Origin: Acetobacter sp. UBA5411
GTDB taxonomy: Bacteria; Pseudomonadota; Alphaproteobacteria; Acetobacterales; Acetobacteraceae
Assembly: GCF_002409645.1 (NCBI RefSeq)
Contig: NZ_DHNR01000009.1
Location: forward strand, 33,963 to 97,962
DNA length: 64,000 nucleotides
Direction: 5' to 3'
The notes under the pieces were generated by a model. It worked only from the letters and a program-made list of their open reading frames with translations, was not told the origin of the DNA and did no database searches. This document shows, piece after piece, positions 25,150 through 34,773 of the stretch. A program made the translations under genes and the position numbers. The first letter of the stretch is position 1. The number at the start of each line of letters is the position of its first letter.

Positions 25150-26979
25150 TCAGGCAGACAAATCCCAGATAAAAAAAGTTGTGTTTTCACGACCTTGCCA
25201 TGCGTCGACGCGGAGCCATCCCACGATATTCAATGTAGGTCGGCTCAGATTTTCCAACGTATCCAGTATCGCATCGTTTTTGACATTGAACATAACAGCA
25301 TTGATCTTGCGATTGCCTTCACCAGACAATGTCAGGCGTATTGATCGCTTGTTTGCTCCAATCCGGAAGAAACGATCCACCTTGACATCTGCTATTGCCA
25401 GAACAGGCTCTTCGTTGCCCTGCCCAAAAGGAGCAAGAACGCCAAGAGCTTTTGCCAGATCAGAAGTCGCGGCACTGGGAGGAATAATGGCGTCCACTGA
25501 AAGAAATGGTTTCTTGGGATAGGCTCTTACCGCCTCAAAACGCTCATTCAGGAAAGCATGAAATGCGGGCAGGTTTTCTTGGGCAAGAGTAAATCCACAC
25601 GCCGCTGCATGACCGCCTGCCGCGATGAGAAGACCATGTTCCTTGGCGGCAATGACTGCAGCCCCCACATCAAAGCCGGGAATGGAGCGTCCTGATCCCT
25701 TGAGCTTCCCATGCTCGTCCTCGGAAGCGACAAAAGAGGGACGGTTGAATTCATCCTTGATGCGGCTTGCAACGATGCCGACGACACCAGCATGCCAGTC
25801 TTGGCTCGTGACGAGCAGGGCGGCATTGCCTGCATCGAACTGAAGGCGGGCCTGCTCCATCGCGGCATCCAGAATGTCTGCTTCCACATCCTGCCGCTTG
25901 CGATTGACGTCGTTCAGACGTTCAGCCATTTGGCGGGCCGAAAAATCATCTTCAGCAGCCAGTAGTCTGAAACCGAGATCCGATTCAGCAATCCGGCCGC
26001 CTGCGTTGATCCTTGGACCCAGCGCGAAACCGCATGAAAAAGCGTTGGGTTTCTCAACCACGCTCGCAATTTCCATCAGCGTGCGTAGCCCGACACGCTG
26101 ACGCTTTCCCATCACGCGCAATCCCTGATGGACAAAAGCACGGTTAATGTCCTGCAAAGGCATGACGTCGCAGATGGTGGCAAGTGCAACCAGATCCAGA
26201 CAGGCGAGCAGATCCGGCTCGGGCTGGTCTTCGGAAAAATAGCCGTTGCGACGCAAGGCGCGCGTTGTTGCAATCAGCGTGACAAACGTGAGAGCTGCTG
26301 CACAGAGATGGTTCAGGCCGGAAGCGCAGTCTGGCTGATTGGGATTGACCAGCGCATGAATGTCGGGCAGCGACAGTTCCGCTTTGTGATGATCAATGAC
26401 AACGACATCAGCTTTTTGCTTCAGGCAGGCGAGTATGGAAGCGGCGGCTGTGCCGCAATCCAGGCAGACAACAAGGGAGGCCCCGCGCTCCACCAGTCCA
26501 AGAAGGGCTTGCTCGTTCGGGCCGTAGCCCTCCTTCATCCGGTCAGGGATGTGGGTATATACGACACAGCCAAACTGACGGAGATACTCTGTCAGCAGCG
26601 CTGAGGAGCAGGCGCCGTCGACATCATAGTCGCCCAGAATGCCAACGGTTTCGTGATTTAGAACAGCCTTCGCCAGACGTGCCGCAGCAACGTCCATATC
26701 TTTCAGGCAGGAGGGATCAGGAAGAAAAGTGCGTAGACGCGGTTCAATGAAAGCGGATGCTGTTTCCGCCTTCAGGCCACGCATCGCCATGATACGGGCA
26801 ACGATTTCGGGAAGGCCGCAGGACTGCGCGATAGCGCTTCCCAACCGAAGAGTTGCTGGGTCATCGGCTCCTGACCGCCAGACCCAGCGATGTCCCAGAA
26901 GACTCTCTGTGACCCCTAAAACAGGTTCTGGAAGAGTGTTTTCCTTGGTCGTGTCAGGGAGTTTCTCTTCCAGAATCAT
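25150..26979 (-). CDS. recJ: Single-stranded-DNA-specific exonuclease RecJ
   Basis: A 609-residue DHH-family 5'-3' exonuclease for recombination and mismatch repair. Motifs in order: GILGDYDVDGACSSAL (about residues 115-130), LVVCLDCGT, VVVIDHHKAEL (the DHH motif), the DHHA1 region (GGHAAACGFTLAQ), and a C-terminal OB-like domain (NAVMFNVKNDAILDTLENL). Length normal. It lies 22 bp after glpX in the aminotransferase-hom-glpX-recJ block, a gene order I associate with this bacterial order. Confidence 0.95.
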   Translation of the reverse strand: MILEEKLPDTTKENTLPEPVLGVTESLLGHRWVWRSGADDPATLRLGSAIAQSCGLPEIVARIMAMRGLKAETASAFIEPRLRTFLPDPSCLKDMDVAAARLAKAVLNHETVGILGDYDVDGACSSALLTEYLRQFGCVVYTHIPDRMKEGYGPNEQALLGLVERGASLVVCLDCGTAAASILACLKQKADVVVIDHHKAELSLPDIHALVNPNQPDCASGLNHLCAAALTFVTLIATTRALRRNGYFSEDQPEPDLLACLDLVALATICDVMPLQDINRAFVHQGLRVMGKRQRVGLRTLMEIASVVEKPNAFSCGFALGPRINAGGRIAESDLGFRLLAAEDDFSARQMAERLNDVNRKRQDVEADILDAAMEQARLQFDAGNAALLVTSQDWHAGVVGIVASRIKDEFNRPSFVASEDEHGKLKGSGRSIPGFDVGAAVIAAKEHGLLIAAGGHAAACGFTLAQENLPAFHAFLNERFEAVRAYPKKPFLSVDAIIPPSAATSDLAKALGVLAPFGQGNEEPVLAIADVKVDRFFRIGANKRSIRLTLSGEGNRKINAVMFNVKNDAILDTLENLSRPTLNIVGWLRVDAWQGRENTTFFIWDLSA

Positions 26980-27001
26980 CGTATGAGCCGTTCAAGAGCG
27001 C

Positions 27002-28000
27002 TCAGGAAACGCTCCAGGTTTTCGTATTGTAGTTGTGGTAGCCCTCAATAAAGCGAAGCGTGCCGGACTTTGAGCGCATCACGAGGGAGTGGGTCACCGA
27101 GCGGTGCGGCATACGCTTCACGCCTTTCAGCAGGAACCCGGTGGTGACGCCCGTCGCGGAGAAAAGCACATCGCCGGAAGCCAGATCATGCAGGCCGAGC
27201 TTGCGGTCCGGCTTTTTGTTGGGGTTCATCTTCTGGGCGCGCTCACGCTGCGCGTCGTCTTCAAACATCAGACGGGCCTGCATCTGGCCACCCATGCAAC
27301 GAACAGCCGCCGCCGCCAGAACGCCTTCCGGCGCTCCGCCAGAGCCTGCGTAAATATCAACTGAAGAGGTCTCAAGACACGCAGCAATACCAGCCGCCAC
27401 ATCACCATCGGAGATCAGACGGACACGGGCTCCAGCCTCGCGGGTCTTGGCAATCAGCTCTTCATGGCGCTCACGCTCAAGCGCGCACAGCGTGATGTCA
27501 CCGATATGGCGACCGCGAGCCTTTGCGAGGTTGCGAAGGTTCTCACCAATCGATGCGTCAAGATCAATCACGTCATCAGGCAGGCCAGCACCGACGATCA
27601 GCTTGTCCATGTAAACGTCTGGTGCGTGCAGGAAGTTGCCACGCTCGGCCAGCGCCACGACGGTGATCGCGTTCGGCATGTCCTTGGCGCAGAGATTGGT
27701 GCCTTCCAGCGGATCGACAGCGATGTCCATTGCCGGACCACCAGCGCCAACCTTCTCACCGATATAGAGCATCGGCGCTTCGTCCATCTCGCCTTCACCG
27801 ATGACGACCGTGCCATCAATGGCGACCGTATCGAAAGCCTTGCGCATGGCTTCCACCGCTGCACCATCGGCATCGTTCTTCTTGCCGCGACCGGTCCAGC
27901 GAGCGGACGCGACAGCTGCGGCTTCCGTGACACGAACCAGCTCAAGGGCCAGATTTCGGTCCGAGACGACGTAGGAGGGGGTATTCGTTTCGGCCGACAT
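27002..28000 (-). CDS. glpX: Fructose-1,6-bisphosphatase, class II
   Basis: A 332-residue enzyme removing the 1-phosphate from fructose 1,6-bisphosphate in gluconeogenesis. GlpX signatures: VVIGEGEMDEAPMLYIGEKVG, the metal site AMDIAVDPLEGTNLCAKDMPNAITV (Asp-Pro-Leu-Glu-Gly), and IYAGSGGAPEGVLAAAAVRCMGG near the C-terminal half. Length normal. Acetic acid bacteria often lack complete glycolysis, so this enzyme fits a gluconeogenic or pentose-phosphate metabolism. It is followed by recJ. Confidence 0.95.
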   Translation of the reverse strand: MSAETNTPSYVVSDRNLALELVRVTEAAAVASARWTGRGKKNDADGAAVEAMRKAFDTVAIDGTVVIGEGEMDEAPMLYIGEKVGAGGPAMDIAVDPLEGTNLCAKDMPNAITVVALAERGNFLHAPDVYMDKLIVGAGLPDDVIDLDASIGENLRNLAKARGRHIGDITLCALERERHEELIAKTREAGARVRLISDGDVAAGIAACLETSSVDIYAGSGGAPEGVLAAAAVRCMGGQMQARLMFEDDAQRERAQKMNPNKKPDRKLGLHDLASGDVLFSATGVTTGFLLKGVKRMPHRSVTHSLVMRSKSGTLRFIEGYHNYNTKTWSVS

Positions 28001-28084
28001 ATCTGTTGCTCCGGTCAGAAAAATGACGTGGCTTTAAGCCATGTTAATAATTGATGGTACCACCCGAAAAGGCTGAGGTCGAGA

Positions 28085-29407
28085 TCAGAAGTTTTCGATG
28101 CGAATGAGCACAGGCTCCGCTGAGACTACATCCAGAGCAGCAATGCGCTGACGTGCGGCCTGCATTGCGCTTTCATCAGTCGGATGCGTGACCAGTACCA
28201 GCGGCACGTTCTGAGCCTGCTTTGCCGAAGGATGCTGGATCATGCTGCTGAGAGAAACGCCACAATCACGCAGGATGGCGGTGATGTCGGCAATGACACC
28301 AGCACGGTCAGCAACGCTGAGACGCAGATAGAATGCGCCGTGCCATTCAGATGCCGGGCGGCTCTGTGTGGCTTTCAGTGTAGCTACATCCGTACCCCAG
28401 ACCGGGACGGTGTTGCCGCGTGCAACGTCGATGATATCGGCGGCAACAGCGCTCGCAGTCGGGCCAGCACCAGCGCCACGGCCTTCGACCATCAGACGAC
28501 CGACAAAGGTGCCTTCAGCAATGACGGCGTTGAACACGCCATCAACCTGCGCAATCGGTGTTGCTTCCGGCACGAGGCAGGGCGCGACACGCGCTTCCAC
28601 GCCCCGCTTGGACTGACGGGCCAGACCGAGCAATTTGATGCGATAGCCAAGCGTGCGGGCAAATGTCAGATCAAGCGCGCCGATGCAGCGGATGCCCTCA
28701 ACATGAACGCTGTCGAACTCCACAGGCTGACCAAAGGCGAGGGAGGCAAGGATCGTCAGCTTGTGGGCTGCGTCGATTCCGTCAACGTCCGTGGAAGGAT
28801 CGGCTTCCGCGTAGCCCAACTCCTGTGCCTCAGCGAGCACGTCGCTGAAGTCACGTCCGGTTTCCCGCATCGCGGTCAGGATGTAGTTACAGGTGCCGTT
28901 CAGGATGCCGCCGATGGAAAGCAGGCGGTCGGCAGCCAGACCTTCACGGACCGTCTTGATGGCAGGAATGCCGCCAGCCACAGCCGCTTCAAACAGCAGT
29001 GGCGCCTTGTTGGCAGCACTCAAGCGGGCGAGGCTGTCGCCGTGCACAGCCAGAAGCGCCTTGTTCGCCGTCACTACGGCCTTGCCCCCCTGCAGGGCAG
29101 CTTCTACCAGTGAGCGAGCCGTGCCTTCGGAACCACCGATCAGTTCGACAACGACATCGACATTCGGATCAGAGGCGAGATCGACGGCATTGCTGTGCCA
29201 TGTGAGGGCGCTCAGATCGATACCGCGATCACGCGTCTTGTCACGGGCAGCGACAGCCGTGATTTCAATCGGGCGACCGGCCCGCTTCGTAATGATATCC
29301 GCGTTGTCACGCAGGAGAATGGCAAGACCGGCACCTACTGTGCCGAGACCCGCAACACCAAGGCGGAGCGGGGTTTTGAAAGCGACGTCTCCTTTAGACG
29401 AACTCAC
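28085..29407 (-). CDS. hom: Homoserine dehydrogenase
   Basis: A 440-residue NAD(P)-dependent enzyme reducing aspartate semialdehyde to homoserine for threonine, methionine and isoleucine. The Rossmann loop is LGVAGLGTVGAGLAILL. The catalytic segment is LGYAEADPSTDVDGIDAAHKLTILA (Asp and Lys). A C-terminal ACT domain (LRLSVADRAGVIADITAIL) suggests feedback control by threonine. The GTG start overlaps the aminotransferase stop by 4 bp, so the two are coupled. Confidence 0.96.
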   Translation of the reverse strand: MSSSKGDVAFKTPLRLGVAGLGTVGAGLAILLRDNADIITKRAGRPIEITAVAARDKTRDRGIDLSALTWHSNAVDLASDPNVDVVVELIGGSEGTARSLVEAALQGGKAVVTANKALLAVHGDSLARLSAANKAPLLFEAAVAGGIPAIKTVREGLAADRLLSIGGILNGTCNYILTAMRETGRDFSDVLAEAQELGYAEADPSTDVDGIDAAHKLTILASLAFGQPVEFDSVHVEGIRCIGALDLTFARTLGYRIKLLGLARQSKRGVEARVAPCLVPEATPIAQVDGVFNAVIAEGTFVGRLMVEGRGAGAGPTASAVAADIIDVARGNTVPVWGTDVATLKATQSRPASEWHGAFYLRLSVADRAGVIADITAILRDCGVSLSSMIQHPSAKQAQNVPLVLVTHPTDESAMQAARQRIAALDVVSAEPVLIRIENF

Positions 29408-30648
29408 GACGCGGTATCCTCCAGAGCAGACTGTTTCTGTTGTGGGCCCTGTTGGCTGGGCCCATTAATGCCATTGGCGTTCAGGAAGCCCTTGATGGCG
29501 CGGGTTGCCTGACGCAGACGCTGGGTATTTTCCACCAGACCGATACGCACGAACCCTTCGCCATGCTCACCGAAGCCGAGACCCGGCGCGACGGCCACGC
29601 CAGCTTCCTGCAGGAGCAGCTTGGAGAACGCGACGCTTCCCATATCCCGGAATTTCTCAGGGATCGGCGCCCATGCAAACATCGAGCCTTCCGGCTTGGG
29701 AACATCCCAACCGGCGGCGTGCAGGCCACGCAGCAGCACGTCGCGACGATCCTTGTAGAGCTGGCGAATTTCCGCCACGCAATCCTGTGGACCGCTGAGT
29801 GCTGCGACCGCCGCAACCTGAATCGGTGTGAACGCACCGTAATCGAGATAGGACTTGATCCGTGCCAGCGCTTCGATCAGGCGCGGATTGCCTGCGGCAA
29901 AACCCATACGCCAGCCCGCCATCGAATAGGTCTTCGACAGTGAAGTGAATTCGACGGCGATATCTTTCGCGCCTTCGACCGCCAGAATGGAGGGCGGCAC
30001 GAGGTCACCGAAATAGATCTCGGCGTAGGCCAGATCGGACAGGATGAAGATTTCTTCCCGACGGCAGAATTTGACGATTTCCTTGTAGAAATCGAGGTCC
30101 GCCAGATACGCCGTCGGGTTGGATGGGAAGTTGACGATCAGCGCGGTCGGCTTCGGCACCGAATGACGCACGGCACGCTCAAGGGCGCGCAGCATCTCGT
30201 CATCGGGATAGGCCGGGATCGAGCGTACGGATGCGCCCGCGATGATGAAACCAAACTGATGGATCGGGTAGGACGGGTTCGGAACCAGAATGGTGTCGCC
30301 TGGGCTTGTGATGGCTGACGCCAGATTGGCCAGACCTTCCTTGGAGCCCAGTGTCGCGATGACTTCCGTATCCGGATCAAGCTTCACGTTGAAACGGCGG
30401 TCATAATAGCCAGCCAGAGCCTTGCGCAGGCCGGGAATGCCACGGCTGACCGAATATCCGTGACTACGTGGGTCCGCGACGGTCTCCACAAGCTTCTTCA
30501 CGATATGCGAGGGAGTCGGGCTGTCCGGATTTCCCATGCCGAGGTCAATGATATCCTCGCCCCGCGCTCGGGCTGCGGCCTTGGCTTTGTTGACCTCCGC
30601 GAAAACGTAGGGAGGAAGGCGACGGATACGATGGAACTCTTCGGTCAT
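29404..30648 (-). CDS. PLP-dependent aminotransferase class I/II (AlaC / LL-DAP aminotransferase-like)
   Basis: A 414-residue fold-type I aminotransferase. It has IDLGMGNPDSPTP, VPNPSYPIHQFGFIIAGA, VNFPSNPTA (Asn-Pro), FILSDLAYAEIYF (Asp-x-Ala-Tyr) and SLSKTYSMAGWRMGFAAG with the PLP-binding Lys. The pattern matches the AlaC/YfdZ group that transfers amino groups between alanine, glutamate or aspartate and keto acids. Coupling to hom points to a role in the aspartate-family pathway. Exact substrate uncertain. Confidence 0.9.
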   Translation of the reverse strand: MTEEFHRIRRLPPYVFAEVNKAKAAARARGEDIIDLGMGNPDSPTPSHIVKKLVETVADPRSHGYSVSRGIPGLRKALAGYYDRRFNVKLDPDTEVIATLGSKEGLANLASAITSPGDTILVPNPSYPIHQFGFIIAGASVRSIPAYPDDEMLRALERAVRHSVPKPTALIVNFPSNPTAYLADLDFYKEIVKFCRREEIFILSDLAYAEIYFGDLVPPSILAVEGAKDIAVEFTSLSKTYSMAGWRMGFAAGNPRLIEALARIKSYLDYGAFTPIQVAAVAALSGPQDCVAEIRQLYKDRRDVLLRGLHAAGWDVPKPEGSMFAWAPIPEKFRDMGSVAFSKLLLQEAGVAVAPGLGFGEHGEGFVRIGLVENTQRLRQATRAIKGFLNANGINGPSQQGPQQKQSALEDTAS

Positions 30649-31041
30649 GACCGGACTGTCCTGAGTGGCTCTTACGGCTCTTGCTGCCAGAATGGCGGGG
30701 AAAAAGGTATAGGAAGGGATGAGAGTGGTGGCAAGGCTGACGCTTTTGGAAGGTCAGCGCTCATTCCCGATCTGACGCGGTAATCTTGAAAATCGGTATA
30801 CTCACGACGATCGTCGGGCGGGATCCTTCTTGCCGGAAAGGACGAGTGGTTCGGAGTGTCCCGGCAGTCAGTCTGGTGTTCATCACACGAACAGTTGAAA
30901 TTCTCGAAACCGGTAAGCTTGTCGCGCTTTCATCAGTAGACGGGTGTCTGCCCGCCATTACTGTGTGAATACGGTTGTTTCGTTCGGGCCTCTCATGCTC
31001 TGGATGAGAACAAGAAAAATAATAAGAACCGGTGACAAGTC
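30649..31041. other. Intergenic region between divergent aminotransferase and MFS genes
   Basis: About 390 bp with no supported gene. A 60-residue frame from a TTG at 30786 has no ribosome site and no recognisable sequence. The region should hold the promoters of both divergent genes; I see no convincing hexamer pair or operator. Confidence 0.4.
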
Positions 31042-32361
31042 ATGCCTGAGCAAAACGTCATTGAGGCGCATCCGCCTCAGGACTCCCGCCTGAATCAGAT
31101 ATTCAGCAAAGTCACACTGCGACTGATTCCCTATATCTTCGTCTGTTATCTCTTCAACTATCTCGACCGCGTGAATGTCGGCTTCGCCAAGCTGAGCATG
31201 CTGGACAGCCTCCACATGAGTGAAACGGCCTACGGGCTTGGGGCAGGGATTTTCTTTCTCGGCTACATTGCCTGCGGCATTCCTAGCAATCTCATGCTGG
31301 CGAAAATCGGTGCCCGACGCTGGCTGGCGCTGATCATGATCGTGTGGGGCTGGCTTTCCACCAGTCTGATGTTTGTTGAAACGACGACTGGGTTTTACAT
31401 CCTGCGTTTCCTGACTGGTGCTGCGGAAGCCGGATTTTTCCCCGGCATGGTACTCTATCTCACTCAGTGGTTTCCCGCACAGCGACAGGGCAGGGCGCTC
31501 ACCCTTTTCATGGCGGCTATCCCGCTTTCCGGTGTGCTGGGAAGTCCGCTTTCAGGCCTCATCATGAACTGGTTCAGTGGCAGGAATCACGGATTTGAAG
31601 CCTGGCAGTGGCTCTTTTTGCTGGAAGGACTGCCGACAGTGCTGCTCGGTGTCGGCATGTTTCTGTTCCTGCGTGATTCCGCTGATGAAGTTGCGTGGCT
31701 GGATGCACAGGAAAAGAAACTGCTGTCAGAGACGCTGACTCGGGATCGACAAAATCGCCCCAGACAGGTCTCTGCGAGATTTTCCGAAGTAGTGCGTAGT
31801 CCGGCCATATGGATGCTGGGCCTGCTGTATTTCTGTATTCAGAGCAGCGTCTATGCGATCAATTTCTGGCTGCCGACCATCATCAGGAACATCGGTTTTC
31901 ACGATGTAGGCGTCATTGGCTGGGTGAGCGCCATTCCCTATCTGGGGGCCTGTTTTTTCATGATTGCGGCGGGCCGCTCATCAGACCAACGACGTGAGCG
32001 GCGCTGGCATCTCGCCATTCCGCTTCTGATGGCAGCTTTTGGGCTCGCCTGTTCCGCCGCTTTTCACGATAACGCACTGCTCTCGGTTGCGGGCTTGACC
32101 ATCGCCACGGCAGGGGCTCTGAGTGGTCTGCCTCTTTTCTGGCCGTTGAGTAATGGTTTTCTGAGCGCCGAGGCTGCCGCCGGTGGTGTGGCGCTGATCA
32201 ATTCACTGGGGCAGTTGGCCGGGTTCCTCAGTCCATATTTTGTGGGCTGGATCAAGGATGCAACGGGTAGAACCGATATGGCTCTCTATGGCCTAGTTGC
32301 TTTGGCGCTGCTGGGAGTGATGATCGTTCTGAGGATCCCAGCAGAGCGTGTCAGTCGCTGA
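31042..32361 (+). CDS. MFS transporter, anion:cation symporter (ACS) family
   Basis: A 439-residue inner-membrane transporter with twelve predicted segments. YLFNYLDRVNVGFAKLSML near the N-terminus is the ACS-family signature (D-R-x-N). GAAEAGFFPGMVLYLTQWFPAQRQGRA is the conserved TM4-5 region. Relatives import hexuronates, phthalate, tartrate or other organic acids with H+. It is convergent with the FUSC gene, 10 bp apart. The substrate cannot be inferred. Confidence 0.9.
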   Translation: MPEQNVIEAHPPQDSRLNQIFSKVTLRLIPYIFVCYLFNYLDRVNVGFAKLSMLDSLHMSETAYGLGAGIFFLGYIACGIPSNLMLAKIGARRWLALIMIVWGWLSTSLMFVETTTGFYILRFLTGAAEAGFFPGMVLYLTQWFPAQRQGRALTLFMAAIPLSGVLGSPLSGLIMNWFSGRNHGFEAWQWLFLLEGLPTVLLGVGMFLFLRDSADEVAWLDAQEKKLLSETLTRDRQNRPRQVSARFSEVVRSPAIWMLGLLYFCIQSSVYAINFWLPTIIRNIGFHDVGVIGWVSAIPYLGACFFMIAAGRSSDQRRERRWHLAIPLLMAAFGLACSAAFHDNALLSVAGLTIATAGALSGLPLFWPLSNGFLSAEAAAGGVALINSLGQLAGFLSPYFVGWIKDATGRTDMALYGLVALALLGVMIVLRIPAERVSR

Positions 32362-32371
32362 AAGCTGAGCT

Positions 32372-34396
32372 TTATCTGTCGTTTTTTTCAACTGACAGCG
32401 CCGTCAACAGGGATAGAACCTCTTTGAGGTCAGCTTCACTGAGACCGGTTTTCTTTGTCAGAGGTCTAGCCTGTGCGAGGGAGGAAAGAGCGGATCTTTC
32501 CTCTGCTCTCAATGACAGGCTGGCATCGTTATATTCCAGCCACCAGACATTGGCGGCGCCCGCAAGTCGCCTGAGCATGAAAAGGATGTCGCCACACGTT
32601 CTGAGATAGTCAGAACGGCGCAACCCTTCCAGACGCGTCTGCTGATACAGAACCTCGGCTTTGGTCGAGAACGTACCGGCCTCACGTCGGGCATGCTCGA
32701 TTTCATTCCATGACGCCTTGTCTTCTCTTGCCGCCAGCATGGCGTAACGAAGATTGGCCGAGACGGCTGCCATGATCTGTTGCGCCAGAGAAGGCGCTTT
32801 CGCTCCCGGCCAGAGCAGGACACATGCCGCCAGCCCCACCAGACTGCCTATGGTGTTGTTGGCGGCTCGGGAAAGCGCGACGTCCCAGCCGTGTGTTGTG
32901 CTGACAAGATCGGTGACCAGCACGAAAAGCTGCGTCATGAACATGACGCACAGCGTGTAGTTCACGCCCCTTAGCGCAATGGTCACGGCGGCCAGAGGAA
33001 AGATGAGCAGAAGGATCACCGGCATGGGCAGGGTGACGCCCATGACAGCCGCAAGCAGACCGCCTGCCACACTGCCTGCCACACGCTCCAGCGCGCGGGG
33101 CAAAGTCACGTTCACGCTGGGCTGGATGACCACGACCACCGCCATCATCGCCCAGTAAGCGTAGGGCAGGTCGAGCCAGAGAGCGATCGCGTAGGCAATC
33201 AGCACCGCGACAGAAAGACGTGCTGCGTGCCTTACAAAGATGGCGGTAGGCCAGCTCTGCCCTTTGGACTGAGACGGACTAGTGGTGATCTGTTCATCCT
33301 CGGCTGGCGTTCGCCAGGTCTGCTGAAGATCCGTGAGAGCGTCCGCGCACAGATGAGCGCAACGGGCAAACAGATCGCCATCGCGTGGTCCCGCGGTGCG
33401 CAGGAAACGGATCTGTCGGGTCAGACACTCAGGCCGGGGTTGCGGGCTGGCAATTTCGCGTGCCGCACGTCTCAGGGTCGCAGCAATTAATCCGGCTGTC
33501 CGGCGAGCGATCGGGGGAAGAGGGGCCGTAAAAGCGGCATGCTCGAAGCCCATGGCCGCGACGAAAATCCGGTCACCCGCTTCCACGGTGCGCAGGAGCG
33601 TTCCGTGAGTGCGGCTGTTCAGAACGTCAGCCGAGAGCATCTCCACGCGTTTGCGGGCCTGTTCGATCCGGTTGCGGATATCGCGTCTGTAGGAGCTGAT
33701 CTCATGATAGAGCGCGTCATGATCAAGCGCGTTACGCTCGGAAAGCAGCAGAAGCCGACTGATCATATTCGCCTGCTCGCGAAAAATCGCGGCACAGGCC
33801 TGTCTTTGCGGCACATAAGGATCGACGGGCCAGGCAAAGATGCAGATCAACGCGGCCCACACAGAGCCACCAACAAACATGCCTGCGAGATGCACGCCTC
33901 CCAGCGGTGTCTGCGGATAACAGACGGCGACCACGGCAACGATAGCGGCGAGCACACTGATCTGCGTAGCGACCGGTCCACGCTGACGCGCCAGTCCACA
34001 GATGAAAATGCAGATGCCCAGAGCAAGGAAGACCGGCATCAGACCATAGCCTGAAGCGACGGAAAGCAGGCCTGTGATCAGTGTGCCTGAAGAGCCGAAT
34101 TTCAGCAGGGTCGCAAGCCTGAGACGTATCAGACCACCGGGATCAACAAGGCAGGTCCAGAAGGCGGCGAATGCCGACCAGGCCATGAGCGGCGCATCCA
34201 GATACCACGCCAGCAGCATCACCGACCCGACGGCGACGCCAGCCCGGAGACCTTCTCGCACACCGATCTGTTCCGGCGTGATGCTGATGGCGCGTACACC
34301 CAGCCAGTGCGTTATGGCGGGAGGCATCATGCCTCCTGCCAGTTGCATGGTGAAACGGTTGAAGCGTCGGGGAAGGGGAAGGGCAGTGGTTTTCAT
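32372..34396 (-). CDS. FUSC-family membrane protein (aromatic acid efflux-like)
   Basis: A 674-residue protein from the ATG at 34394-34396; the frame extends to 34519 but those residues lack family features. It has two membrane blocks (about residues 40-170 and 380-520 in this numbering) separated by a cytoplasmic helical region, the FUSC/AaeB layout. AIALWLDLPYAYWAMMAVVVVIQPSVNVTLPRALERVAGS is the conserved second block, with the typical 'T...R..ER..G' pattern. Members such as AaeB export aromatic carboxylates. No AaeA-type membrane-fusion partner is adjacent. Confidence 0.85.
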   Translation of the reverse strand: MKTTALPLPRRFNRFTMQLAGGMMPPAITHWLGVRAISITPEQIGVREGLRAGVAVGSVMLLAWYLDAPLMAWSAFAAFWTCLVDPGGLIRLRLATLLKFGSSGTLITGLLSVASGYGLMPVFLALGICIFICGLARQRGPVATQISVLAAIVAVVAVCYPQTPLGGVHLAGMFVGGSVWAALICIFAWPVDPYVPQRQACAAIFREQANMISRLLLLSERNALDHDALYHEISSYRRDIRNRIEQARKRVEMLSADVLNSRTHGTLLRTVEAGDRIFVAAMGFEHAAFTAPLPPIARRTAGLIAATLRRAAREIASPQPRPECLTRQIRFLRTAGPRDGDLFARCAHLCADALTDLQQTWRTPAEDEQITTSPSQSKGQSWPTAIFVRHAARLSVAVLIAYAIALWLDLPYAYWAMMAVVVVIQPSVNVTLPRALERVAGSVAGGLLAAVMGVTLPMPVILLLIFPLAAVTIALRGVNYTLCVMFMTQLFVLVTDLVSTTHGWDVALSRAANNTIGSLVGLAACVLLWPGAKAPSLAQQIMAAVSANLRYAMLAAREDKASWNEIEHARREAGTFSTKAEVLYQQTRLEGLRRSDYLRTCGDILFMLRRLAGAANVWWLEYNDASLSLRAEERSALSSLAQARPLTKKTGLSEADLKEVLSLLTALSVEKNDR

Positions 34397-34590
34397 CGGA
34401 CCGAACGCAATATAAAAAAGTGAACTGTCACGATAGTGTGAGGCTGCAACAAACGCGAGAATTATGTCGCGGAAAGAATGGCGAGAGCCGCCTCGCATGG
34501 CGACGTCACGGAAACACACGCTGCGTTGACCCGTCCCGGTCTTTCGTATTTAGCGCAAACCCTGCGGCACGTTCTCCGCATCCATGTCAT

Positions 34591-34737
34591 GAAAAGATAC
34601 CGACTTGTTTCAAGGGCTTTCTTCAGATTTTCCCCGATCCATTCCGGCGTAGCCTCTCTACAATCGATAAATGTGGAGCACCCGGTAGCAGAAAAAACAA
34701 CTGCTACCTCCGCTTGTCCATTGAAAGGACCGCCACA
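34591..34737 (-). pseudogene. Truncated second copy of the adjacent immunity-like gene
   Basis: On the minus strand, 34591-34695 encode FSATG, then REATPEWIGENLKKALETSR. This aligns without gaps to FSRTG ... DATDKWIGENFRKALLSSE in the intact neighbour (34774-35394). There is no in-frame start with a ribosome site; the reading frame before it ends at a TGA at 34738-34740, and the rest of the domain is missing. I take it as a decayed tandem duplicate or a remnant of a longer immunity-gene array. Confidence 0.6.
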
Positions 34738-34773
34738 TCATTTCCGCGTACGAAGCAGATGAGCGCGTGCCTG

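Noticed and set aside
30786..30968. 60-residue frame in the gap before the ACS transporter
   Set aside because: TTG start without ribosome site and no coding character; more likely part of the promoter region.
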